Assembly (NCBI RefSeq): GCF_009296025.1
Contig: NZ_CP045178.1
Location: 4,898,001-4,962,000 of the forward strand
Source: Streptomyces tsukubensis
GTDB taxonomy: Bacteria > Actinomycetota > Actinomycetes > Streptomycetales > Streptomycetaceae
Direction of reading: 5' to 3'
DNA length: 64,000 nucleotides
Every line of letters begins with the position of its first letter. Position 1 is the first letter of the stretch. Below the pieces are notes generated by a model, which saw nothing but the letters and a program-made list of their open reading frames with translations, was not told the origin of the DNA and did not search any database. The position numbers and the translations under genes are program-made. Of this stretch, positions 8,383 through 15,410 are shown one piece after another.

Positions 8383-9299
8383 GGGGGCCGGTCCTCGTCC
8401 AGGGCCTGGCGCATCAGCAGCACCGCCTCAAGCCGGTTGCGCACCGACAACTTGGCCAGCGCGTGCGAGACGTGGCTCTTGACGGTCGCGGGCGTGATCT
8501 TGAGCCTTCTGGCCGTCTCCCGCGTGGACAGGCCCTCGGCGAGCAGTGTGAGGACCTCGCGCTCCCGCTCCGTCAGGGAACGCAGCCGCAGACGTGCCGA
8601 GCGGTCGTCCCGTACGGGGCGCGGCGGCGCGGCCCTGCGCGGGGCGGGGCCCCACAGCCCGAGCAGCTCCGGCGAGACCACGACGTATCCGGCGGCGACC
8701 GCGCGCACGGCCGCCGCGATCCTGTCGACCTCCGCGTCCTTGAGCAGTACGCCGGCGCAGCCCGCGGCCAGGGCGGCGGCGACAGCCCCGGTGGTCCAGC
8801 CGGCCCCGAGCAGCAGCACCCGCAGCCCCTTGTGCACCAGCTCCGTCACGGCGGGGGCGTGACCCGTCGGGGGCGGGGCGTCGGCGATGACGACGACGTC
8901 CACCCCGCTCAGCGGCCAGTGGCGCGGATGGCGGCCGCTGTCGGCGGTGGCCACCACCCTGACCAGCTCGGCGCTGTCCAGCGCGCCGGTCAGGACATGC
9001 CTGGACACCGGGTCGGAGTCGGCGAGCAGGACGTACACCTCGGCGCGTTCGTCCTCGTGGAGCCGGTGGAGGCCGGGGAATCCGCCGAGCTCTCTTACTC
9101 CGTGCGACTCGCGCGGCCCGTGCGACTCACGCGGCCCGTGCGACTCGCGCGGCCCGTCCGGTTCACGCGGCCCGTGCAACTCGCGCGGAACATTCGGCTC
9201 ACGCGGCCCGTCCGGCTCACCCGGCCCGTTCAGTTCACGCAGCCCGCCGGGCCACCTCCGCTGCCCTTCCCGCCCGTCCCGCTCATTCCGTACGGTCAT
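8373..9299 (-). CDS. LuxR-type regulator with degenerate receiver and repeat linker
   Basis: 308 residues. After MTVRNERDG comes a low-complexity linker of about 50 residues built from GPRE(S/L/P)(H/N/D) hexapeptides, encoded by eight 18-bp repeats. A receiver-like domain follows (VYVLLADSDPVSRHVL; possible phospho-acceptor D in VVVIADAP; K in GVLLKDA), but the usual Thr/Ser of the switch is replaced in VLLLGAGW, so phosphorylation control is doubtful. The C-terminus is a clear LuxR/NarL helix-turn-helix (LTEREREVLTLLAEGLSTRE, then TVKSHVSHALAKL). The ATG at 9299 has GGAGAGGGG upstream. It lies beside the synthase-like gene and may regulate this locus. Confidence 0.85.
   Translation of the reverse strand: MTVRNERDGREGQRRWPGGLRELNGPGEPDGPREPNVPRELHGPREPDGPRESHGPRESHGPRESHGVRELGGFPGLHRLHEDERAEVYVLLADSDPVSRHVLTGALDSAELVRVVATADSGRHPRHWPLSGVDVVVIADAPPPTGHAPAVTELVHKGLRVLLLGAGWTTGAVAAALAAGCAGVLLKDAEVDRIAAAVRAVAAGYVVVSPELLGLWGPAPRRAAPPRPVRDDRSARLRLRSLTEREREVLTLLAEGLSTRETARRLKITPATVKSHVSHALAKLSVRNRLEAVLLMRQALDEDRPPWS
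9101..9244 (-). repeat. Eight 18-bp tandem repeats inside the LuxR gene
   Basis: Units starting at 9101, 9119, 9137, 9155, 9173, 9191, 9209 and 9227 follow the pattern CGTGCGACTCGCGCGGCC with a few substitutions each. They are in frame and encode a GPRESH-type hexapeptide linker at the N-terminus of the LuxR-type protein. The first three units are nearly identical, so copy number may vary between strains. Confidence 0.85.
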
Positions 9300-9409
9300 C
9301 CGGTCATCCCCTCTCCGCCCGGCCTTGTCGGCGGGCGCCCGGTGGGCCGTGGGCCGGGCCGAGGCCGGTACCCGCTCCGGTCGGCGGTCCGGTCGCGGCC
9401 CGGCCGTGC

Positions 9410-10600
9410 TCACGCGGCGGCGGGCAAGGGTCGCTCAAGCAGTTCCCGCGCGAGGCGGTCCTTGAGGACGGAGATGTCCTCGCAGTCGCCCCCCGCGCGC
9501 TCGGTGATGTGTGTCCGGTACAGCTCGGCCAGCTCCTCGTCGCTCACCACCACCCGCAGCTCGTCGAGTACGTGCCGCAGGACCGCCCGCCCCGAGTGCC
9601 GGCCGACGAGCAGCGTCCTCCCCCGTCCGAAACGGGCGGGCTCCACGTACTCGTAGGTGGCCGGGTTGCGCAGCATCCCCTGCTGGTGGATACCGGCCGC
9701 GGTGCCGAAGGCGTACGTACCGAAGATGGCCTTGTTGCGCGGCTCTTCGAGGCCGATCATCCCGCGCAGCACGGTGTACGCCTCGTACATACGGGAGACG
9801 TCGATGTCCGTGTGCAGTCCGAGGACGACACCCTTGTACGAGAGCAGCGCGGCCAGCTCCTCAAGCGGGGTGTTGCCCGCGCGCTCCCCGATACCGCCGA
9901 GGGTCGCCTGCACCTCGTCGGCCCCGGCCTCAAGGCCCGCCACGGCGTTGGCGAGGGAGAGCCCGAAGTCGTTGTGGCAGTGGGTGGAGATACGGATACT
10001 GTCCGGCAGCCACGTACGGAACTTCGTGATGAGCGCCGCGTACTCCTGCGGCAGGTGGCACCCCGACGTGTCGGCGATCACCAAGCACGTGGCGCCCGCT
10101 TCCACGGCTCCGTGCGCGATATCGCGCAGCAGTCCGTCCTCGCCCCGGCTGGCGTCCTCGATCCCCACGGAGACCGACTCCACGCCGAGCGCGTGCGCGT
10201 GACCCACGGACTCCGCGACCTCGTCCACCGCCTGTGCGCGGCTGATCCCCCGCTTGTGCCGCAGATGCATGTCGCTGCCCGTCGCCAGGATCTGCACCTG
10301 GTGGCGATCGGTACCGCCCGCCGTGACGGCCGTCTCGATGTCGGACCGCACGGCCCGGCAGAAAGTGGTGAACCGCGCCGTGGTCAGGGAACGCGAAATG
10401 AGGCGGGTCGCCTCGAATTCGCTCGGTGACGACGCGGGGAAACCGGCCTCTACCCAGTCGGCGCCGAGCGCTTCGATACGCAGGGCCATTTCGAGTTTCT
10501 GCGGTGGATTCAAGGCGTTGGCGGGCGCCTGTTCGCCATCACGCAACGTGGTGTCGAAAATGGATATCCGGCGTGAATCCGAATCCGTGGTCGCTGACAT
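9410..10600 (-). CDS. Isopropylmalate/homocitrate synthase-family enzyme
   Basis: 396 residues of the HMGL-like TIM-barrel family that condenses an acyl-CoA with a 2-oxo acid. Visible signatures: the first motif IFDTTLRDGEQAPANAL (metal-binding D and catalytic R), the second barrel motif ISTHCHNDFGLSLANAV (H-x-H metal ligands, N-D), GGIGERAGNTPLEEL, and the YAFGTAAGIHQQGML C-terminal element. It lacks the long LeuA regulatory domain that gives leucine feedback, so it resembles homocitrate synthase, citramalate synthase or natural-product paralogues rather than housekeeping LeuA. The ATG at 10600 has a GAGGGGG site. It lies divergent to the small-peptide gene and probably makes a building block for this locus. 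Confidence 0.85.
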   Translation of the reverse strand: MSATTDSDSRRISIFDTTLRDGEQAPANALNPPQKLEMALRIEALGADWVEAGFPASSPSEFEATRLISRSLTTARFTTFCRAVRSDIETAVTAGGTDRHQVQILATGSDMHLRHKRGISRAQAVDEVAESVGHAHALGVESVSVGIEDASRGEDGLLRDIAHGAVEAGATCLVIADTSGCHLPQEYAALITKFRTWLPDSIRISTHCHNDFGLSLANAVAGLEAGADEVQATLGGIGERAGNTPLEELAALLSYKGVVLGLHTDIDVSRMYEAYTVLRGMIGLEEPRNKAIFGTYAFGTAAGIHQQGMLRNPATYEYVEPARFGRGRTLLVGRHSGRAVLRHVLDELRVVVSDEELAELYRTHITERAGGDCEDISVLKDRLARELLERPLPAAA

Positions 10601-11080
10601 CGTGTCCCCCTCTGTGGGCCGATGCTGCTCACGCAGCTCAACAACTTGACCCTAAGCCGGGTTGACATGGCCAGGACCCGGCGTGTACTGGCCTTTCACG
10701 GACATGACGCGGATCGGACAACCGCCGCGAAGACTGCGCCGGGCCCCCGTCCGGGATCGTGTGGTCGTGAGCCCCGTGACCGGTCCGGGCCGTGGCACCG
10801 TTGGGTCATCTCCACCGTCACCGCGGGGTGGAGGCGGAGTGCGAGAGTTTCCCCCGGAAAGCCTGAACGGCGTTGTCGGCCACGGCATCAGAATATCCGG
10901 CGCGCCCGCTCTCGCGATTCCCCTGACGTCCCCCATGTCCCTATGACCCAGGCCCGCACAACTTCACCATCGCCCTGTCTTCACCTCTTCACTCCCTCGC
11001 GTTTTCGCGTTTTCTCCTCTGCACGTTCTCGCGGTCCTCGCGTCCTCGCGTCCCATGTCACGGAAGAAGGAATGCTTCTC
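10601..11080. other. Divergent regulatory spacer before the small-peptide gene
   Basis: About 480 non-coding bases between the synthase-like gene and the plus-strand peptide gene. TTGAC occurs twice within 20 bases (near 10645 and 10662); the second could be a -35 box (TTGACA at 10662) with a weak -10 about 18 bases on. A T/C-rich stretch (11015-11050) precedes the peptide start. No receptor-type palindrome was found here. Confidence 0.35.
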
Positions 11081-11287
11081 ATGCTTGCTTTCCGACGGAA
11101 CCACACCGGCCGCCGCGCCGAGATGATCCGCGTGTCCGCCGTGGCCGCCGCCGCCGCGGCGATCGTGGGCGCGGGTGCCCTCACCCTCCAGGCCGGGGGC
11201 GGGGCCGACCCGGCGGGCGCGGGCACGGCGTCCGTCTCGGCGACCGCCGGCGGAACGGCCTCGCCCGACGACCTGATCTGGGGCTGA
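11081..11287 (+). CDS. Small exported peptide ending in DDLIWG
   Basis: 68 residues. The second ATG (11081) is chosen because AAGGA lies about 9 bases upstream; the first ATG (11072) abuts the site. A basic N-terminus (FRRNHTGRRAEMIR) is followed by a hydrophobic Ala-rich helix (SAVAAAAAAIVGAGALTL) and a Gly/Ala/Thr-rich tail finishing SPDDLIWG. This looks like a Sec signal or anchor plus a short extracellular tail. It is divergent to the synthase-like gene and next to the enolase-superfamily gene, inside the signalling locus. I recognise no named family. Possibilities are a peptide signal, an exported precursor or a small membrane protein; none is proven. Confidence 0.6.
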   Translation: MLAFRRNHTGRRAEMIRVSAVAAAAAAIVGAGALTLQAGGGADPAGAGTASVSATAGGTASPDDLIWG

Positions 11288-11434
11288 CCCGGACGCGGCG
11301 ACCCGGCCACGCCGGTCTTTTCGCCGCGCCGCCCGGCCCGGGGTGCGTCCACGACGCCCGCCCCGGCGCCGGGCGCCCGTACGACCGGCGGACATCCCGG
11401 ACGGCACGGCCCCTCGTGGTGACCTCGGCAGGGC

Positions 11435-12460
11435 TCAACCCCAGAGCGAAGGAACGGGCGCACCCAGCACGGCGCCTGCCGGTTCCAGTTCACGCTCCCG
11501 CTCGCCGGGGGCGCGCAGCCTGGGGGAGAGGTTCACCAAGTGCGCGCCCGAGGCCGCGTGCAGGGCGGCGGCCCAGGACAGGGCGGTGGCCGGCGGTGAT
11601 CCGAGCAGTACCGCGAGGCCGCGCTGGTCGGCCTCCTGCATGATGCCGAGCGCGGCGGTGAGGCCCCCCACCGCGTCGAGCTTGACGTTGATCCCGTCGT
11701 ACCGCGAGATCAGTCGCCCCACGTCACCGGAGTCCCCGTACGGCAGCTCCGTGATGATCGGGAAGGGGCGCCGCAGCGCGGTGAGCGCCCCCGACTCCCC
11801 CTCGGGAAGCGGCTGTTCGAGCATGCTCACCTCGTAGGCGCGCAGGACGGGCAGCATCCGGTGCAGCCGGTCCACGTCCCACGCCCCGTCCGCGTCGGCC
11901 ATCAGCCAGGCGTCGGGCCGGTAGCGGCGCACCACTTCGAGCCGGGCGAGGTCGTCCTCGACGGCGCCGGCTCCGAGTTTCAGCTTGAGAAGCGGAAACG
12001 CCGAACTGGCGCGCAACTCCGCTTCCAGTGAGGGGAGTTCGAGGCGGTCGACGGTACGTACGACGGGGACGGGTCGCGGCGGCGGCACCCCGAGCAGCTC
12101 CCAGGCGGGACGGCCGCTGCGCTTGGCGAGCAGGTCCCACAGCGCGGTGTCCAGGGCGCTGCGCAGGGGCCCGGCGGGCAGCAGGTCCGGCAGATCCACC
12201 GGGCTGATCATCCGCTCAAGTCCGGCCGCTGCACCGGCGATCTGCGCGCGCAGGACAGCCGGGTGGTGCGCCTCGATGTGCGGTAGGAGGGTCGCCTCGC
12301 CCTGCCCCGCGCTGCCGGCGTTGCGCAGGACCACCCGCAGGACGGCCCACTCGCGCTTCCCTCCGCCGCGTCCTGAGGCCGGCGGGCATACGGTCAGGAC
12401 GGTGCACTGGACCCGCAGCGGAGTCCCCGTAAGGGACTTGAGGAAGGCTGGGTCGAACAC
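11435..12460 (-). CDS. Enolase-superfamily (MR/MLE-type) enzyme
   Basis: 341 residues with a capping domain and a modified TIM barrel, most like L-Ala-D/L-Glu epimerase/muconate cycloisomerase members that abstract an alpha proton next to a carboxylate. The catalytic K-x-K is present (LLKLKLGAG), as are the metal ligands D in MADADGAWD and E in LEQPLPEG, and a second-side Lys in INVKLDAVGG. The third metal site, normally Asp in a D-E-S context, reads IITELPYGD, so it appears altered. The GTG at 12460 has AGGAG 8 bases upstream. It is convergent with the exported-peptide gene and probably belongs to the same pathway; the substrate is unknown. Confidence 0.82.
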   Translation of the reverse strand: MFDPAFLKSLTGTPLRVQCTVLTVCPPASGRGGGKREWAVLRVVLRNAGSAGQGEATLLPHIEAHHPAVLRAQIAGAAAGLERMISPVDLPDLLPAGPLRSALDTALWDLLAKRSGRPAWELLGVPPPRPVPVVRTVDRLELPSLEAELRASSAFPLLKLKLGAGAVEDDLARLEVVRRYRPDAWLMADADGAWDVDRLHRMLPVLRAYEVSMLEQPLPEGESGALTALRRPFPIITELPYGDSGDVGRLISRYDGINVKLDAVGGLTAALGIMQEADQRGLAVLLGSPPATALSWAAALHAASGAHLVNLSPRLRAPGERERELEPAGAVLGAPVPSLWG

Positions 12461-12805
12461 GATGGCTCCTGACTACTGCCGTATAGCCGGAGCGCCATCC
12501 TGCCGAGCATCGTGCCCGCGCCACCAGAGCGGCGGTACGGCATACAGCGGCATGGCCGCCACCGGACACGTGTGGCTACGGCACGTCGCGTCGTGCGGGC
12601 CGGGCGCGCCGCGTACGTCCGGCCAGGCGCGTCGCGTACGTTCGGCGCCGCGTCGGGCGACCGCGCGAGCCGTCCGGGCCGTCGGGCCACCCGTGGCTCC
12701 CCGGCGAGCCACGGCCGGGCAGCCGTCCGCCCGGCCTCCCACCAGGCCGCCCGCGGCCCACCGCTCCCGGCCCTCGCGGCTCGGGCGCCCATATCGCAAG
12801 GACCC
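12461..12805. other. Non-coding spacer
   Basis: About 345 bases, very GC-rich, with short direct repeats (GTCGCGTACGTTCGGC-like) near 12610-12650. It should contain the enolase-family promoter (a TATACG-like box near 12480 on the minus strand) and the terminator of the LuxR gene. No coding bias on either strand. Confidence 0.35.
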
Positions 12806-13810
12806 CTAATGGTCGAGCAGCCCCATCTTGGTCGCCGTGATGCCCGCCTGGAAGCGGCTCTCCACCCCGAGCCTGGCCATCAGCTCCGCCATGACCCGCC
12901 GCAACGTCCTTACCGACACGCCGAGTTCACGGGCGATGGCCTCGTCCTTGCGTCCGGTGGCCATCAGCCGCAGCACCCACAGCTGCTGGGAGCTGAACCC
13001 GGCCTCCTGGCCCGTCTCCGCCGTCTCCAGCGGTGCGGCCGACGCCCAGCACATCTCGAAGACCTTGACCAGGAGCGCGGTCACGGCCTCGCCGCGCAGC
13101 ACCATCATGGCGTTGCTTGAGTTGGTGTGCAGCGCGGGCACCAGGGCCTGCACCCGGTCGACGAGGATGAAGCGGAACGGCACGATACTGGCGATCCGCA
13201 CCTGCGCCCCCGCCGCCCCCAGCTCCTGGAGGTGGGTCATCGAGTGGATGATCCGCGTCATCGGCCGCAGGTGGATGCTGCGCATCACCACCCCGCGCTC
13301 CAGCACGCGTACGTCACGGCGCAGCCCCTGCGCCAGCACCTCGGGAGCCATCACCGGGCCGGGGTGCATGGAGAGGATCTCCGAGGTGGCGATGTCCGCG
13401 GTGTCGCTGAGCACCCGGGCGATCTTCTCCGGCGAGCTGACCACCTCACCGCTCAGCTCGCTCGTGCGGGCGGTGTGCAGGGGCAGGAACACCTCGCGCA
13501 TGGCGTCGATCTGCTCGCGGGTGTGCCGGATCTGGTCCGTCAGCCGCGCGGCTGCCTCCTCCTCGGCGGAGAGGAGCCGCAGCAACGCGGCCTCGGGCGC
13601 GGTGGCCTTCACGGTCGGCGCGCCGTCGGCGGAGTCCTCGCCCGAGTCCTCGATGAGCAGGCCGAGTACGAGCAGCTCCTTTCGTGCCCGCTCGATCTCG
13701 TCCGCGGTCGTGTCGAGCTGCTCGCAGGCGCTGCGCACGGTCCAGTCGCTACGGGCCGAGGCGTAGCCGAAGAGCCGCAGTGCCTGCGGGCCGATGCTCG
13801 TCGCGTTCAT
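12806..13810 (-). CDS. TrmB/LuxR-type two-part transcriptional regulator
   Basis: 334 residues. The N-terminal 60 residues resemble a TrmB-type winged helix (LFGYASARSDWTVRSACEQL), followed by a helical region and a central domain with phospholipase-D-like order (SEILSMHPGPV, later VRIASIVPFRFILVD). The C-terminus is a LuxR helix-turn-helix (AGFSSQQLWVLRLMATGRKDEAIARELGVS, then RTLRRVMAELM; shown in parts). This class of orphan LuxR is common beside Streptomyces biosynthetic and small-peptide genes. The ATG at 13810 is used; its ribosome-binding site is weak. It sits between the enolase-family gene and the TetR receptor gene, consistent with pathway control. Confidence 0.8.
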   Translation of the reverse strand: MNATSIGPQALRLFGYASARSDWTVRSACEQLDTTADEIERARKELLVLGLLIEDSGEDSADGAPTVKATAPEAALLRLLSAEEEAAARLTDQIRHTREQIDAMREVFLPLHTARTSELSGEVVSSPEKIARVLSDTADIATSEILSMHPGPVMAPEVLAQGLRRDVRVLERGVVMRSIHLRPMTRIIHSMTHLQELGAAGAQVRIASIVPFRFILVDRVQALVPALHTNSSNAMMVLRGEAVTALLVKVFEMCWASAAPLETAETGQEAGFSSQQLWVLRLMATGRKDEAIARELGVSVRTLRRVMAELMARLGVESRFQAGITATKMGLLDH

Positions 13811-13868
13811 GGCGTCCGCTGCCTTTCGATACCGGATCGGTGCGGCGCCCCCGTACGGGGGAGGGGCG

Positions 13869-14435
13869 TCAGCTGCCGACACCGAGCAGGTCCCACAGCC
13901 CGTTGAGCCGGGTGCGGCTGCCGCCGGCCGGCTCCAGGCCGGAGCGGGTCCCCGCGAAGATCGCGGCGGTGACCAGATCCGCGAAGATGGCGGAGGGGAA
14001 CGCCTGTGCCGGCTCCCCCTCCTGCCTGGCGCGCAGCACCAGCCGGGTGATGTGCGCGGCGACCGAGGAGGGCAGATCCTGTTCCACGCAGCCGTGGAAA
14101 CCGTCCGAGGCCAGCCGGACGGCGGCGCCGAAGAGCGGATCGTCGTCCATGAGTCTGGCCAACTGTTCGGCCAGCAGGCGCAGTTCCTTGTAGGGGTCGA
14201 GACACTCCGCCGCCAGCTCCGCCCGCAGCGTCTCCCAGGCCAGCGTGGCCTCGTGGGCGACAGCCGCGGCCAGTTCGTCCTTGGAGGAGAAGTGGCCGTA
14301 CAGCGCGCCTTTCGTCATGCCGATGTGCTCGACCACGGTTGCCAGTCGGGCGCCGGAGTAGCCGCGTGCGGCGAACTCCTCGGCTGCGGCGTGCAGGAGC
14401 AGGGCGCGGGTCCTTACCGACCGTTCCTGGCTCAT
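13869..14435 (-). CDS. TetR/ArpA-type receptor-like repressor (MmyR-like)
   Basis: 188 residues with an N-terminal TetR helix-turn-helix (RTRALLLHAAAEEFAARGYS, then GMTKGALYGHFSSKDELAAAV). The KGALY-HF-SK-E pattern is typical of gamma-butyrolactone, butenolide and furan receptors. The C-terminal ligand domain is divergent. The gene follows the AfsA/dehydrogenase/HAD operon on the same strand and has its own receptor-like palindrome at 14493-14516, about 58 bases before the start. This matches the position of mmyR relative to mmfLHP in methylenomycin loci. It is probably a second repressor of the pathway; the ligand is unknown. Confidence 0.82.
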   Translation of the reverse strand: MSQERSVRTRALLLHAAAEEFAARGYSGARLATVVEHIGMTKGALYGHFSSKDELAAAVAHEATLAWETLRAELAAECLDPYKELRLLAEQLARLMDDDPLFGAAVRLASDGFHGCVEQDLPSSVAAHITRLVLRARQEGEPAQAFPSAIFADLVTAAIFAGTRSGLEPAGGSRTRLNGLWDLLGVGS

Positions 14436-14492
14436 CGGGGTTTTCTCGCATCTTCCCCGCCTCTCCTGTCCGGTGACTGCTCCATGGGAATC

Positions 14493-14516
14493 AAAATACC
14501 ATCCCAAAGGTATTTT
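14493..14516. promoter_or_regulatory. ARE/MARE-like receptor operator upstream of the second TetR
   Basis: AAAATACC-N8-GGTATTTT is a perfect 8-base inverted repeat with an 8-base spacer containing ATCCCAAA. It sits in the promoter region of the TetR gene starting at 14435. The core ATACC-N8-GGTAT is identical in spacing and sequence to the site at 17801-17822, and resembles the operators reported for the methylenomycin receptors MmfR/MmyR. Confidence 0.75.
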
Positions 14517-14573
14517 TCTGAGTGTCTTGCCTGGCCCACTCCGGCCAGGTTGGCCGAAGCGGGCCGGGACAGA

Positions 14574-15410
14574 TCAGGTCGCGTGCACCAAACCCGTGAC
14601 CGTACCGACGTGTTGACGTCGATCTGCCGTGTCCACGTGCCGAAGTGCCGTGCCGGAAGCCATGTGTTGGGCTCCTGTTGCTGTTGCTTGTTGCTGTTGC
14701 TGCTTGCCCGTTGCTGTCGCTGCCTCGGTCGTGGCTGTCGTCGTCGCCGCTTCCGTCGGCTGCGGCCCGGTGGTGGCGCTCAGGAAGCGCCAGCCCGGCT
14801 CCGCACCCCTCTCGGCCAGCACGGGATCGTCACCGACGACCACGGGGTGACCCACCAGGGACAGCATCGCCAGGTCGCTGCTGTGGTCCCCGTAGGCGCG
14901 ACACTCCCGCAGGGGAACGTCGAGCCGCCGGGCCAGCTCCACCACGGCCTCCGCCTTGGCCGCCGCGATCATGGGGCGCCGCACCTCGCCGGTGAGGACC
15001 CCGGAACCGTCCGTGAGCTGCTCGGTCGCCAGTACGTGAAGGACCCCGAGGTGTCCGGCGACCGGCCGTACGAGGATGTCGCCGCAGCCGGTGACGAGGG
15101 CGACCTCGTCGCCGGAGGCGCGGTGCTCCTCCAGCGCGGCCACCGTCGCGGTCAGATAGGCGTCGGGGCCGCGCCGGTAGTGCGCGTACCACTCCGCCGC
15201 CGCCTCTTCGAGCCGCCGGCGCCGCACCCCAGCGAAGAGGGTGAAGTAGGCCCGGTTCAGCGTCTCGCGGTCCGCGCCGCTGGTGCGCGGCGCGGGGACC
15301 CGGCGCCCCGAGCGGGCGAGCGAGGCCGACCAGAAGCGCCAGAAGCTGATCATGCTCTTCTCCGCCAGCAGCGTCTGGTCCACGTCGAAGAGCGCGATGC
15401 GCCGCGTCAC
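14574..15410 (-). CDS. HAD-family phosphatase of the signalling operon (MmfP-like)
   Basis: 278 residues. The HAD motifs are intact: I, FDVDQTLL (nucleophile and acid Asp pair); II, ALVTGCGD; III, the Lys in AAAKAEAVVELA; IV, YGDHSSDLAML. It belongs to the SerB-like HAD-IB class. In AfsA-dependent hormone pathways such a phosphatase removes phosphate from the butenolide phosphate intermediate. The GTG at 15410 overlaps the stop of the upstream dehydrogenase gene (GTGA). After about residue 225 the protein carries a Thr/Ala-rich tail with KQQQQQ, encoded by a CAA/CAG-type triplet repeat, which is not part of the HAD fold. Confidence 0.85.
   Translation of the reverse strand: MTRRIALFDVDQTLLAEKSMISFWRFWSASLARSGRRVPAPRTSGADRETLNRAYFTLFAGVRRRRLEEAAAEWYAHYRRGPDAYLTATVAALEEHRASGDEVALVTGCGDILVRPVAGHLGVLHVLATEQLTDGSGVLTGEVRRPMIAAAKAEAVVELARRLDVPLRECRAYGDHSSDLAMLSLVGHPVVVGDDPVLAERGAEPGWRFLSATTGPQPTEAATTTATTEAATATGKQQQQQATATGAQHMASGTALRHVDTADRRQHVGTVTGLVHAT
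14675..14760 (-). repeat. Triplet-type low-complexity repeat in the HAD gene tail
   Basis: The plus strand reads repeated TTGCTG/TTGCTT triplets (14675-14725), followed by imperfect GTCGTCGCC-type triplets; on the coding strand these give Gln, Ala and Thr runs near the C-terminus of the HAD phosphatase. The composition differs from surrounding coding DNA and is prone to slippage. Confidence 0.6.

Noticed and set aside
9410..10600. A phosphonate pathway (FrbC-like synthase).
   Set aside because: No phosphoenolpyruvate mutase or other phosphonate genes are in the window.
11081..11287. Precursor of a ribosomally made modified peptide.
   Set aside because: No lanthipeptide, YcaO, radical-SAM or lasso-type modifying enzyme is nearby and the tail has no Cys or Ser-rich core. 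Kept only as an unknown exported peptide.
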